Source: Lactarius indigo
Taxonomy: Eukaryota > Basidiomycota > Agaricomycetes > Russulales > Russulaceae
Assembly: GCA_025766275.1 (NCBI GenBank)
Contig: JAFKAC010000076.1
Coordinates: forward strand, 186,001 to 250,000
Length of the DNA stretch: 64,000 bases
Direction of reading: 5' to 3'
Part shown: positions 22,101 through 33,367 of the stretch, one piece after another
Layout: every line of letters begins with the position of its first letter
How positions within the stretch are numbered: position 1 is the first letter of the stretch
Made by a program: the position numbers and the translations under genes
The notes under the pieces: generated by a model
Told to the model about the DNA's origin: nothing
Database searches by the model: none
The model's input: the letters and a program-made list of their open reading frames with translations, nothing else

Positions 22101-25100
22101 ATGTCTGATCCAATCTCTATGGATAATTTCTTGGCTATAGATTCAGAGCTTTCTGCTCGTTCTATGTGGATTCCCAATATCAACTCTTTGGACTTTGTCA
22201 ATGACCCTATCAATAGCAGCCCTTATCACATTCAAAAGATCCTCAGCAAATCAGGCGACTCAATACTGGCCTGTATGTGCTGATGTCAGCACCCATGAAT
22301 CAAGTCTATTTGGAACACGAACATGTTGATAAGTGACCCTTGCGCACTTAGCGGCTCGTACGGACTGGACTTGCAGCATGGACTGCTTTAGATTAGATAT
22401 ACAGGACTTGTAGATTAGATACTGTTTGATCTGTACAATCTATTACTTATCATTGCATCACCTATGACATCACTGTACCATGACATCATGCGGACTCCTC
22501 TGGACTTGTCATTGTACTATGCCTTTGTTCTTTCTTTAGCTATATCTTTATTGTGATGTCATTATGATATCATTACAGTCTGGACTCCTATTGTCTTTGT
22601 GCTCCTTGTTCTCCATCTGTACATTCCTTTTGTCCACATGTAGAACAACGTCCCTTGTACTGTGTGACCCTATGTTACATCCTTGTAGTAGTGTCACATC
22701 TGTAAACAGTATAAGTAGTGTACCATGTATGCTCCTGGTCCACATCAGTTCTTACTGTTTGTGTGCCAGACACCCTCTGCTTCACCTCTGCAAGATCTCT
22801 CTGTTGCTGCTTACCAGCTGCCCCTTTATCTCACCACAGTACACTTTGTCTCACTGTGAGTATTGGATCTCTGCATGCTGTTCATCAGAACATTGACTTT
22901 GCAACATTCTGGATATGCTCGAGTCAATGGAAGCCACCGATGCAAAGGAGAATACCGAGGACTGTGTCCTGCAAGAGTTGATCAGGATAAATTGTTTAAA
23001 GGAGATTGAATGGTCTGGTCAATGAAGCAAGCGGGGTGTTAAGGGCGCTATAGTAATTACAGGTATCCTTCAGTCCTTACTCAGTACTGCCATGTCTGAC
23101 AATGCAACAGAAAACTTTTTCGTGGCGAGACACCCCAAGAATCCAACTCTTCTTGCAATCTATGTCACAACTTTGGTCATGTATATTCTATATTGGCTTC
23201 CCCGTTGTGGTGCAGCCATCCTACTCGCTGGCATGAGGTGTATATTGAACAGCGAAGCATCACTTTGTTCCTTGGCAAGTGAAGTGCCGATGGACCCAAG
23301 AAAGCTTCTGGTACAGTATGACCTCGATCCAGTCACCTGCAGCTACATTTGCTGCCCTTCTTGCTACTTCCTCTACAATTATTCCCTCTCCAAAACCAAA
23401 AAAAGGAAAGTGCCTGTTTCTTTCGATGACCATCCCCACTTCATAGAGAAGGCCAAAAGCAAGATGTCAGAAGATTTGCAGCTTGCTGTCTCCACTCCGT
23501 CTCACTGTACACACTGTCACATTTGCACCACACCTCCCTGTGGTGTGCCCTTATTCGAGACTATTATTGTCAACGCCAAGGCATATACCGTTCCTCTATG
23601 CAAGTACGAGGCTCAAGATTTGAAGCAGTGGGTTGGGCGACTGCTTTCCAGGCCTGCCATTGAAGAACTCGTTTTTAAAGCCTTTCGGAGACCTCGCAAA
23701 GAATACATGGAGGACATGTGGGATGGAGCACACTTGTGCAAGATTCTCCTGAAGAAAGGCAAACAGTTTCTCCCAGGGCCAGCAAATGAAATGCGCCTAG
23801 CGTTTTCATTCTCGATGGATAGCTTTAATCTGTACCATATGAAAGAGGCTAAGCAAACTGTCTCATCAACTGCTATTTGGTTGGTCTTGCTCAATCTTCC
23901 CCCTCATCTGCGACACTGTCCCAAAAACATGTTCCTCGCTGGTATAATTCCTGGACTGAGGAAACCCTCGCTTTCTGATGTCAACCATAGTCTTAAACTT
24001 CTTATTGATGTCTTACTGGAGTTCTTTGACCCTGGCATCCTATATTCTCGAACGGCAAGACATAAACAAGGTTCCCGAGTTCAGGCAATACTCATTCCCA
24101 TTGTCTTGGATATGCTGGCTGTGTGACAGGCTGGTGGTTTTGCAAGCCTGACGGCAACTTACTTCTGCATGCGCTGCAACTTAAAGGTGCAAGATATTGA
24201 AAATCTGGACAGAGACAGTTGGCCACAATGAGATGTTGTCAAACATGTCAAGGTAGCAAAGCAATGGCACGACACGGAAAATCTTGATGAACAAGGAGCA
24301 ATTTTCCAAAATTACGGTATCAGGTGGTCCCCACTCCTTTTGTTGCCCTATTGGAACCCCATTCTATTCACTTCCATTGAACCTATGCATGTTTTTGATG
24401 CTGGGCTATTCCAGACTCATTGTCGGCAGGTTTGGGGTATTGATACATCCAATCTGAGTGGTGATGGGATAATGGCATTGACTGCTAAAGCAATTTCGAG
24501 ACCTCCAGACTCCGAATTAGAGAAGTGGTACAAACTCATACGTGTGACTCAAGATTCAGAGCGTCTTTGGGACAAACTTAGTGGAAGGGACTGCACCCGT
24601 GATATCCACTGGCATATTTGCAATGACCACAACTTGCGTCATGCAGGTAACAAGTTGCAATTAGCTGCAACTATTGCCGAATGGGTGAGTGTCTTTGTGC
24701 TGTTGGACGAACCAAATTGGTTACTGTTGTTGGACAAAGCGTAAGGATACACCTGGCGAGACAATCAAACCACCTACTATTCGTCCCACAGGCAAAAGAC
24801 ATCATGATGTTTCTACACCTTTTTCGGGCCACGAAACTGATGTCGACTCTCAATGTAGTCATGAGAGGAGTGTCATTACAGATGACTCAGTATGTTGCCT
24901 GTATGACAGAATCATATACCCAACCTGGTCTCTTCTAGGTTGCATCAAGTCACTTTCTGGGAGACGACAGAGTTCCCTCAAAGGACGAGCAGACAGCTAT
25001 AGACAAGTGCGTCCAACAACTAGTTGATTGTGCTGCCTGGAATACTGTGTTGCAGGCCAAAAAAATAGTGCTTCAATTTGTCTGTCAGGACCACTGCCAA

Positions 25101-26731
25101 ATGTCTTGCGAGAAGCTGAATAACCTTCACAACAAAGAAGAACTGTACGCCACAGCCACCACTTGGGTGTGTGTGCAATGCGTTGCATCGAATTGTTTGG
25201 TCTCATTTCCATTTAGGTAGAAGCTAATGTCCTTCCTCAAGAACATTCTCAAGTGAATCCCAACCAGAAGCCGAAAATTCCCTCTGGTAATGGTGCTGTA
25301 CTTGGCAAGGACATTATGGAGGCCATTTGGGCAGACATGGTCCTCACCAAACTTCTGTCTTGGGTTACGAAGGCCCCTCCGAATTGGGGTACGATGGCAT
25401 GGGGCAAACTCAGTGCAAAAAACTGGAGAGTCATCTGTACCATCTACCTCCCTATCACTTTAATCAGACTTTGGGGAGGAGATGACCTACCCAATGACTG
25501 GAAAGCCACGTTAGAGAACTTCATGGATTTAGTACGTGCAGTTCAGATTGTGAATTTGTGCTCTGTCTCCCGAAAAGAGGTTGAGCTATATGAACACTAC
25601 ATCTTCTGTTACATGACATCATTCAAGTCATTGTACAAGCTCGCAAAGGTGAAACCCATCCACCACGCTGCCTTGCACTATGGCAATGTCCTCCAGGGGT
25701 TTGGGCCTGCACACACACATAGCACCACGTTCTACGAGTGGCACATCCACTCTATGCAGAGTGTGAACCACAACATGAAGCTAGGTTTGTCATTTGATTA
25801 CAGATCGAATCTTATCTCAGCACTACTGCCATTTCAACCAGGTGATCTTGAATCAACGTTCATGTGTAGTTCCATGAGGGAGGCAAATTTACAAGCACTA
25901 CTCTCGGACAATGATCAAGTACGCTCACATGTTGGTGACCTTGTGGAAGTATACAACAATATTCTTGCAGAGGATATTCATGGGACATGCTTGGCCCATA
26001 TGATTGACATGGTGCATCTTACACAGCAAACGCCAGACTTTGCATACAATAGAGATTCTGTGCACGAATCAAGCCTTCCCAATTCCATACTAGCTGGGTT
26101 TATACAATTCCTAAAGTTCAAGCACCCAGGACCCAGGATTGTGGATGCCACTGAAGGTTCTTCCAGTGAATTTGCACCCCCCAAGACCAAGTTCCTGACC
26201 CTGAACAAGTTCTCCCTCCAAGGTGTCCAATATTCGACAACGACAAGTCAAGCGCATGATAGCCATGTCTTTTTCCGGCCTCCCCAGTTGGAGATGTCGA
26301 AGCCACAGCCCCATCCAGAGCCTGGCCAGATTACACATATCTTCCTTCATTCCCACATTCCTAGTCAATCCCACCACTTATCTGTCTACCTTTGTGTGTG
26401 ACCCTATGCCCCTCTTCAACCCAGCCCAGAGCTCAACAAGGTCGACCAAATGTATAGACGGTTTGGTTTCGCTGGTGGTTTTTTGCACCAGAAGGAATTT
26501 GTGCCATCTGTCATCATTGAACCCTCAAACGTCATCTCTCATGTTGCAGTAACACCTCTCTGTATCAGTGGTCATGAGGTGGCACACATTCTTCCCATGG
26601 ACAAGGTATGTGTCTCTCGCTATTTCTAGAACAAAAGAACCTAAGGTGAGACACTTTCAACTACCAGCTCATGCAGATGTTGTTCATGCACACAGAAGAC
26701 ATTGATGTGGATGACCCAGTAGGTGAGTGAA
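22101..26731 (+). pseudogene. Tnp2-type (CACTA/EnSpm) transposase gene, decayed
   Basis: The central part (23092-24744) is one frame broken only by TGA codons at 24124-24126 and at about 24227. It carries typical Tnp2 transposase features: MWDG, a catalytic-type segment FSMDSFNLY, IPG then SLSDVNHSL, and after the first stop QAGGFAS with a CxxC. A GTGAGT donor at 24685 marks an intron. Further coding blocks follow at about 24745-25220, 25220-26401 (LPNDWKATL, the helical C-terminal region) and 26450-26731. A 5' open block at 22101-22283 and another around 22900-22980 flank an inserted solo LTR and may be earlier exons. The protein would cut and join DNA at transposon ends, but this copy is inactive. 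Confidence 0.75.
22324..22887 (+). mobile_element. Solo LTR of family G4 with 5-bp target duplication GAACA
   Basis: 564 bp, TGTTGATAAG at the left and TGTTCATCA at the right. It is flanked by GAACA at 22319-22323 and 22888-22892. A second, diverged copy in the opposite orientation is at 49758-50371. It appears to have landed in the 5' part of the transposase gene. Confidence 0.9.
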
Positions 26732-27129
26732 GCCGTTGTAAGTGAGCATGAAGGGTGGAGCAAACAACACCCATCATAGTACCCACAGATTGTGCCTAGT
26801 ATCAATGCAGGGCTCACCCTTTTGATACCACATTGCTACCTGTAACAACAACAATTGACCCTACCTTATTGTTTCTTAGCTTTTGAAAATTTGTTATTAT
26901 AGTTGTCTATAGGATATAGCACTCAATCGTGGGGCCCAAAATCTGTTAATTTCTAACTTTGGCCTGAGCCTGAGCACCCCAAATCTTGGTGGTTGCAGCC
27001 AGACCCTGTGCAGCCTTGCACAGCCCGGAGGACTGTTGCCACTGCAACATCCACATCACCACTATTCTAGGTCATCAAAAAAAAAAAACACTATTTTAGG
27101 TTACCTCTCAATGCTTCTTCACTACTCTC
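26732..27129. other. Gap between transposase and DR1 copy C
   Basis: No gene seen. It contains an A-run (about 27077-27090) between two near-copies of CACTATTTTAGGT. This could be a small duplication, but there is no transposon end I can support. Confidence 0.35.
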
Positions 27130-29200
27130 ATTCTGGCACTATTTCTCCTCTTCTCCTGGGCTGTTCATTTTTTTTTCTCATCCTTCCTGCATGCCACCCT
27201 TCACGATCAACCTTGATGTGCCATCTGGTTGCCTCGGTGGGAGTGTTTGTTGTTCCCTCCCTCCCATCTCGTGTTGGCGTTCTTCAAGCTGTTCAAGGCA
27301 TGGTTGCTTGGTTCTCTGTCCTCTGTTGTCCCCTCTATCCACATGCCACCCTTTGTGAGCAGCCTTGATGTGCCATCTGGTTGTTCACAGTGGAGATGTT
27401 CATTGCCCCCCTTTCCGTTCCCCCCATTCCCACCTGGTGTCCACAACATCTTTTCTCATCCTTTCTCCACAGCACACTTAACCTTGATGTGCCATCTGAT
27501 TGACATGGTGAGAGTTTCTTCTTACCTAGGTGATGCTCATTGTTTGTCTGACCTCTGTCGGAGGCCTAGAAGCTCGATTGTACCTCCTGCATTGAAATAC
27601 GACCTTCTCAGTATTCTCTGAACACCCCAGCGATGCACAAGTCCTGAGTGCGTTGTGATCTACCTTCAGAGAGCATCATCACTGACCAAGAGTCCCCCAA
27701 GAACAGTGCGCCCCTGATACACAGGCCCTTTGTCCTGGGGAAGTCCTTAAATGGAGGCCGACCATGGCAACCCCCCTGTGGCCCGCAAGGGCATCAGGGA
27801 AGTAGCCTCCATTGCCCTTGGGGAAGTGGGAGGTAAATTCCCCAGTGACCAGCCTGGGCCTGTTGCTGATTCCGAGTAGCATTGGTTGCAGTGCACTGTT
27901 GGCCTGCCTGACTGACGAGGAGCAGCTGCGCTCACCCAAAGACGAAGTCGCTTTGTCAGCGGATTCAGGCAAGGTGCACCGCACCACACCACACTGCGTG
28001 TCATTTACTGCCACTTTGAAGAAGAAGACTTATACGTCCCGTACCTCGTGCCTGCCAAGCACCATTGCTAGACCCAAAGCCCCCGGCAGAGATGTGCCCC
28101 CACTATGTGGGCCTCTTGTTCAGCTGGGGAAGGCCCCATTGTTACATTTCGACTTGAATGGCAGACTCATGAACCCTTACTGTACCGGTTGTGACTACGG
28201 TGGTAAGGTAGATTAGTCACGGACTTGTGGCCTTAGGCCTTACGATGGTGATACGATAGTGCAATAGGCGATTGCGTACGATAGCTGACTGAGCGGTGCC
28301 TTGGTGACTCGATACTAGTACAGGTACTAGTAGTATTAGTGTTTGAGATGTTTCTGTGATACATTGGACACTACTTTACTGTGACTCATAGCAGCACTTG
28401 AAAGCCTGCTTTTCTTGTATTTAAGATAGTTTGCGAAGACCAAGATACGCCATCTTGGTCTTCTTGAATCGTCACTTGCTTCCCTTTCCATGTCTCTCGC
28501 CCTTCTCTTATCTTCGCCACATCTATCAGAGTTAGCAGGACTTGCTGGTGTACCTTCGAGTATTCACTAAAGCAAGAGCACAGACCTTCAAGTCGTCATG
28601 ACTATTAGCTAAGTTGTTACTGCCCTCATCAAGCTCAAGTCGAGCTAACGTTGTGACGACGTTACACCTGTGAAGCCTGTAGCTGGGTTAGAATGCATTG
28701 GTCCCTCGACTGCCCGCAAGGGCAACCCTCATGTGGCCTCCATCGTTTGCCTAGTGCCAGTGGGAGACCCAAATCCTCCTGCAGCTGGTGGAGCGGTCCA
28801 TACGAGCAGGCAGGTAAGGGGAGTGCCGACAGGGTGTCAAGTAGGGGCAGCGGGCCTATGGTCCCACTTAAGCTCTCTGATTCAAGTGACAGATACTTCC
28901 ACGCTGAGGGATTACGACCCAAGGGGGAGGGATGATTAACATATGTCAACCTTACCTCCTTGTTGGGATGTCTCACGCAGTGCAATGCATAAATCCAACC
29001 TGGTCGCTGGTCTTGTGAAGCCGTCTTGGAGCAGGGTGATTCCATGTCAGGAACATTGGACAAGAGGAATGTGAGGCAAGGTGGGAGTTGTAAGCTATCA
29101 CTCATCCCGGGCCTACTGGTACATGCTCAGCTATCGGATGTAAGTGCTACACATTTCTCTAATAATTTTAGTTCTCATGAGAGCGTCACCAGAAGCTTTG
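27130..29200 (+). repeat. Dispersed repeat DR1, copy C, interrupted by a solo LTR
   Basis: Tandem units at 27185-27440, then the shared block to 28139, the LTR insertion 28140-28666, then the rest. From 28671 it is also the inner end of the right inverted-repeat arm. Its closest relative is copy A. Short blocks compared (27648-27836 versus 10378-10566) differ by a few per cent, clearly more than the outer arms do. Confidence 0.8.
28140..28666 (+). mobile_element. Solo LTR related to family G2, inserted in DR1 copy C
   Basis: 527 bp, TGTTACATTT at the left and CGACGTTACA at the right. Copies A, B and D lack it at the same point. It has the G2 hallmark of GAAGACCAAGAT and CATCTTGGTCTTC after a TATTTAAG box. 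The flanking 5-mers (CCCAT and CCTGT) match at only 3 of 5 positions, so a clean target duplication is not shown. Confidence 0.7.
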
Positions 29201-29812
29201 CAGGCCTCCTCAGCACCATCTTGAAATCCAGACAGAACAGATGGATGCCAGCATTTTTCAATAGACAGTCATTCTGTATGTGGGCGATGCCTGATGGCCT
29301 GTTTATGGAGTAACGCAGCTTATGACTTCCCTTACAGAACTCTCATGGCGGTGAGCAAGGAAGCAATGCAAATATCCTTGCCCTCATTGAGTGGATTGCA
29401 AAGGACATTGACCCCACTCATGGGAACGAGTTGCAAGTCCTTGGAAAACAGGATGCGCTTCCGACTTATGACTTCTATACCTTGACCCTCATTTGAACCC
29501 CCCTCAGTTGGACAGCATGCTAAGTCACAGTCCCATTTTTGATTTTGGGACTCCACTGATGACTTGGTGGGTGTCACGCCCCCTTCCATTTTTAGAAGGC
29601 AGTCAGCCGCCCAAATCAAGCCCCAACATAGCATGGGTCGGCAAGTGTGACGGATGGCCATTTTTCCAAGCTTGCAACATAACATATTTTAACAGTCAGA
29701 GGATGTTAAGGAGCCATGCAGGACATCATTTATTTAATTTGGTAACAATTCAGCCAGAAATAAGTGAGAAATGAAAAGTGTCCAACTTGGGGGCAGTGAA
29801 TTAGGGCCAAGG

Positions 29813-30394
29813 TGTTATGATCCGACGCTTCGGACCTCTGTTACAGTGTGCTCTCATCTTGTTCTTTCTCCTTCTGTCCCATACCTTGTTACCTAAAGGA
29901 GCTACTACTGTTGGTAGCGTTACTTGTCTTGATCCAAATGTCTCTTTACTCCATATAGTTCCTTTGCTTCTGTATGGGCCTGTGTTCATGTTGTTTAGAA
30001 CCTCGCCCTATATAAACCTGTACTGTAGACCGTAGGAAGCCAGACTTGGCTTCATTTGCAATCTAGCAACCTTGCCTCCATACTTTGGTGTGACCTCGCC
30101 TTATCCCCCTCTTCTTGTGCATCCCCTACCTCAGTCCCTAACCCGGACACTTTGTAGTCTTTGCAGTTGAACTATATCAATGCGTCACACCTGTTATACT
30201 CTGTGCACTAGCAAGATCAAGTGTAGAGAAGTGTCAGACACTTCGGACGAGGAGTCCTACATTACAGAGTAGTGTTGCAACTTGTGCCACACTTTCACCA
30301 CTTGTATTTCATAGCAATAAGACAACAGAGGTCTTCGCTTGATACTTGTGTGAGTTAAACCCTCTAGAACCCACGCCCCTGCTAGGGCGTAATA
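29813..30394 (+). mobile_element. Solo LTR of family G1 (right-arm copy)
   Basis: Mirror copy of 8353-8934 with the flank CAAGG on both sides (29808-29812 and 30395-30399), the complement of CCTTG. It shares the same terminal TA variant. It was copied as part of the arm, not inserted independently. Confidence 0.9.
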
Positions 30395-31270
30395 CAAGGT
30401 ATAGTACATCTATCTAGACTCCTGTTGGCAAAATTGTTATTATGTCCTGCACGTGATCCTTTTCCAACACCCCATACGCCGCAAGCTCCCAAGAGTTCGG
30501 GGCCTATGCCGAGGGTATGGATGATCAGAGAGTTAAATAGAAGTCGAAGGTTGCAACTGAATGACTCACAAAGCGATTATAGGAGAGAAGATTTGTGAAG
30601 AGCACCATGCATAATCCTGTCACCACATAGGGAAAAACCCCTCACTTGACGCCGTCTCTTGCGGCGTCCTTCTCCTTCCAATTTAATAGAAGCTGAGAAG
30701 CGGTCAGGTCTATTCCTGTCACATCTACCTTCTAGACCTGACTCCGGTTGGCTCCCATGACAATCCATTCCTTCCTATTGACTCTGTAATGACCGACAAC
30801 TGAATGTCCCATTTTGAACTGCCTGTACCTGTCTCACAAGACTTATGTAGGGTTGACATCAGTCTCTGGCCTCCGACGTGGAAGACGTCGTGGATGGGAA
30901 GGCTGTGATACTTTGTACATCAAATCTTTCTCTGGATATGCAGGTGTGTCTAAATTGTCCTTTTAAGTGACTGGTATTTGCCCACGTTGCTGAGAATACA
31001 CCACTTCCGGACTGAGTGGTGAAGTCAAACCTGTCCTGCATCATGGGTGCCATAACCGAGTGAACAACAGAAATGGTGAATGGTGCAGATGATCATGATA
31101 CTGACCATCGATCATAGAACCCTACTAGTACTTTGATTTGGTCCATGTTCAAGTTCAATTCAGTGCCATGTTCGCTTGAGTTGGACCGTAGACCATATAA
31201 TTAATCCATCTACTAGTATTGAGCCACAATTCCCCGCTTTCGTTTTGTCTATCAGCCTAATACTATTACA
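30395..31270. other. Non-coding stretch upstream of Crinkler gene a (right arm)
   Basis: Mirror of 7477-8352. It holds the presumed promoter of gene a, and no gene is recognised. Confidence 0.5.
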
Positions 31271-32948
31271 ATGGACGATCTTGTCCGGCTCCTCTGTATT
31301 CTCATTGACGACAATCTCAAGGTCCACGACTTTCCATTCACCATCAAGGTACCCATCAGAGAAGAAGTTGGTGGGATTATCTGCTACGTGAAAGAGGTCA
31401 CTCCTTCACTTAGGGACAAAGATCACGGGAAATTCAGGTTCTACAAGCCTCCTTTGAACCACCCTATCCATGTTTCGGATCCACACCCCGGGTTTCAATT
31501 GACTACAGAACACCTCAGGAGTCCCCTGTATGTACCATGCAGCATTAGTGAGGAGTTTTTGGAGAACGGTGATGACTGTCGTTTTGATATTGATGTCATT
31601 GTTCAGATTGATTCTGGGGAACATGGTAAGTCTTTCTACTTTCTGTGAAAAGATATGTCTGACGCTCTCTCACTGGCACAGGTGGTGTTGTCTTGTGCAC
31701 GTGAACTTTACCCACAGAGTCGAGCACTAGCTTGCTTCGCTATCTTACACTCCATTTGTTGAACCGCGACAAAATACAACTCCCTCTTGAACCCCAGCTT
31801 CAGAGTAATAATATCAGTGAAACAGAAGACAATTTACTGCCAGGGTTTGTTGTGCAACTTGAGCAAGAGTTGCATCACCCATGTTCTATACAGCCTGACA
31901 ACGACATAAGTCCTGCCGTGTGACTTGATGTGGTCTCACCGAGCACCAGTCAATTTCAGATGACGGCACAGTGTCTGTTAACTACTGTGAAGTTGGTCCT
32001 TGAAGACAGGACCTTTTGCGAATATTTCACTGACTCAGACCCACAAGACAGTTCTGGTTCTGAGATGCGCTGCATGACAGCTATTGAGGCTCTTCATTAT
32101 GCCGACACCCTCATCGACCACCACCTCTCAGATCAAGAGGCATACAGAGAGAAAGCGGTGTCACACATATATAGTCTCCTAAGGAGATTCACTACCGATC
32201 CCCCCTCTCCACATGGTATAAGGGCGTAGTTGTGAGTTATAATTTTTGATGCAATTTGTAATTCTAATTTGCTTGATAGCGATGTCACATGGTCTCTCCG
32301 CCTGGTCACGGCCAGGGAGACCGATCAAACCCTATGCCAGTATACCCCTCATAGCGACTTTTTCATGAGTATCGGGGGATTCCTGCATGTATTACTAGAG
32401 ATATGTTCTGACAAGGTCAAGAAAAGGGACCAGCATCATATGCTTCTACAGGCCTCTTGCCTTGTTCGCCTGGGCAACAAGCTAATCACAGACAAGTCCC
32501 CCTTCAAATCCTCCACATTCTTCATCAAAGCAATCTATATTGACCACAACTACAACGCCATTGAATACACGTTATACCAGAAAGGATCAGAACCTGGCAA
32601 TGATAAGGTACATTTCCACTTATTATTACATGAAAAGAGGGACTAACATGTGTGTGGTAGGTTGAATATTGTATGACAGGCTACAAGCTTACTAACAGAC
32701 ACAACATGTTCACACTTATCTTCCAAATTTACAACTTACTCCCTTCAATAAGGGCTTTGCACGCAAGGCTCCCTCCACAGTTGAGCGAGATCCTGTCGTC
32801 AACCCTGACTGAGACCAAGGGCTTCCCATATGCAACAGGCCAGGGGAAGCATAGCACTGAGGACAGTCTTGGTGGGCATTCCAAACAGAGGAATCAACAG
32901 AGTAGTCCCTCATCTGCGACAGGAACAACAAAGGGAACAACTTTGTAG
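31271..32948 (+). CDS. Crinkler-like gene a (header + nuclease-like domain), right-arm copy
   Basis: Five exons with in-phase GT-AG joins: 31271-31625, 31718-31917, 31960-32225, 32280-32607 and 32661-32948. Introns are 42-92 nt, typical of basidiomycetes. The N-terminal ~60 residues have the shape of the Crinkler ubiquitin-like header (LLCILIDD, IKVP, then KFRFYKPP). The middle contains FLHVLLEICSD followed by MLLQASCLVRLGN. This resembles the restriction-endonuclease-fold domain described in Crinkler effectors, with the E of LLEI as a candidate metal-binding residue. Unlike gene b there is no kinase. Crinkler-type proteins are generally thought to act on host or competitor nuclei or in conflict between individuals. 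Nothing here shows the target. No signal peptide is evident. Confidence 0.6.
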
Positions 32949-33367
32949 TATTCGAAGGTGTACACACTCTTCTAGGGAGACACAAGCATTGTACCATATC
33001 TACTTTGTAGGAGTATCAGATTTGCTTGTCACTTGTCCAATCCTGCGTTTCGTCTCCATTTCTGGTTGTTCAGTAACTTCTGTGGACCCATCACCTACCC
33101 CCCATTATTGCTCATGTACAACCGATTGGATGCCTGATGGACGCAAGCTTACAGTAACCATTTAATATTGCTACTTAGTACACACATCGTCTCAAATGTA
33201 GTCTCGGCTATGACCAGTCTGTACCCATGGTACGCACCCTGGGTGGAGAAAATTAAAATTTATGTAATGTTGAGATCCAATTTGTCCATGTTTACATCCA
33301 GTTTGTCCATATTTACAATTCACGAATGTATGACACCTTGTCCCCTGGTTACGTTACGAGTATTATG

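Noticed and set aside
28135..28671. 5-bp target duplication of the solo LTR at 28140-28666
   Set aside because: Flanks CCCAT and CCTGT agree at only 3 of 5 positions. The insertion itself is clear from the uninterrupted copies, but the duplication is not.
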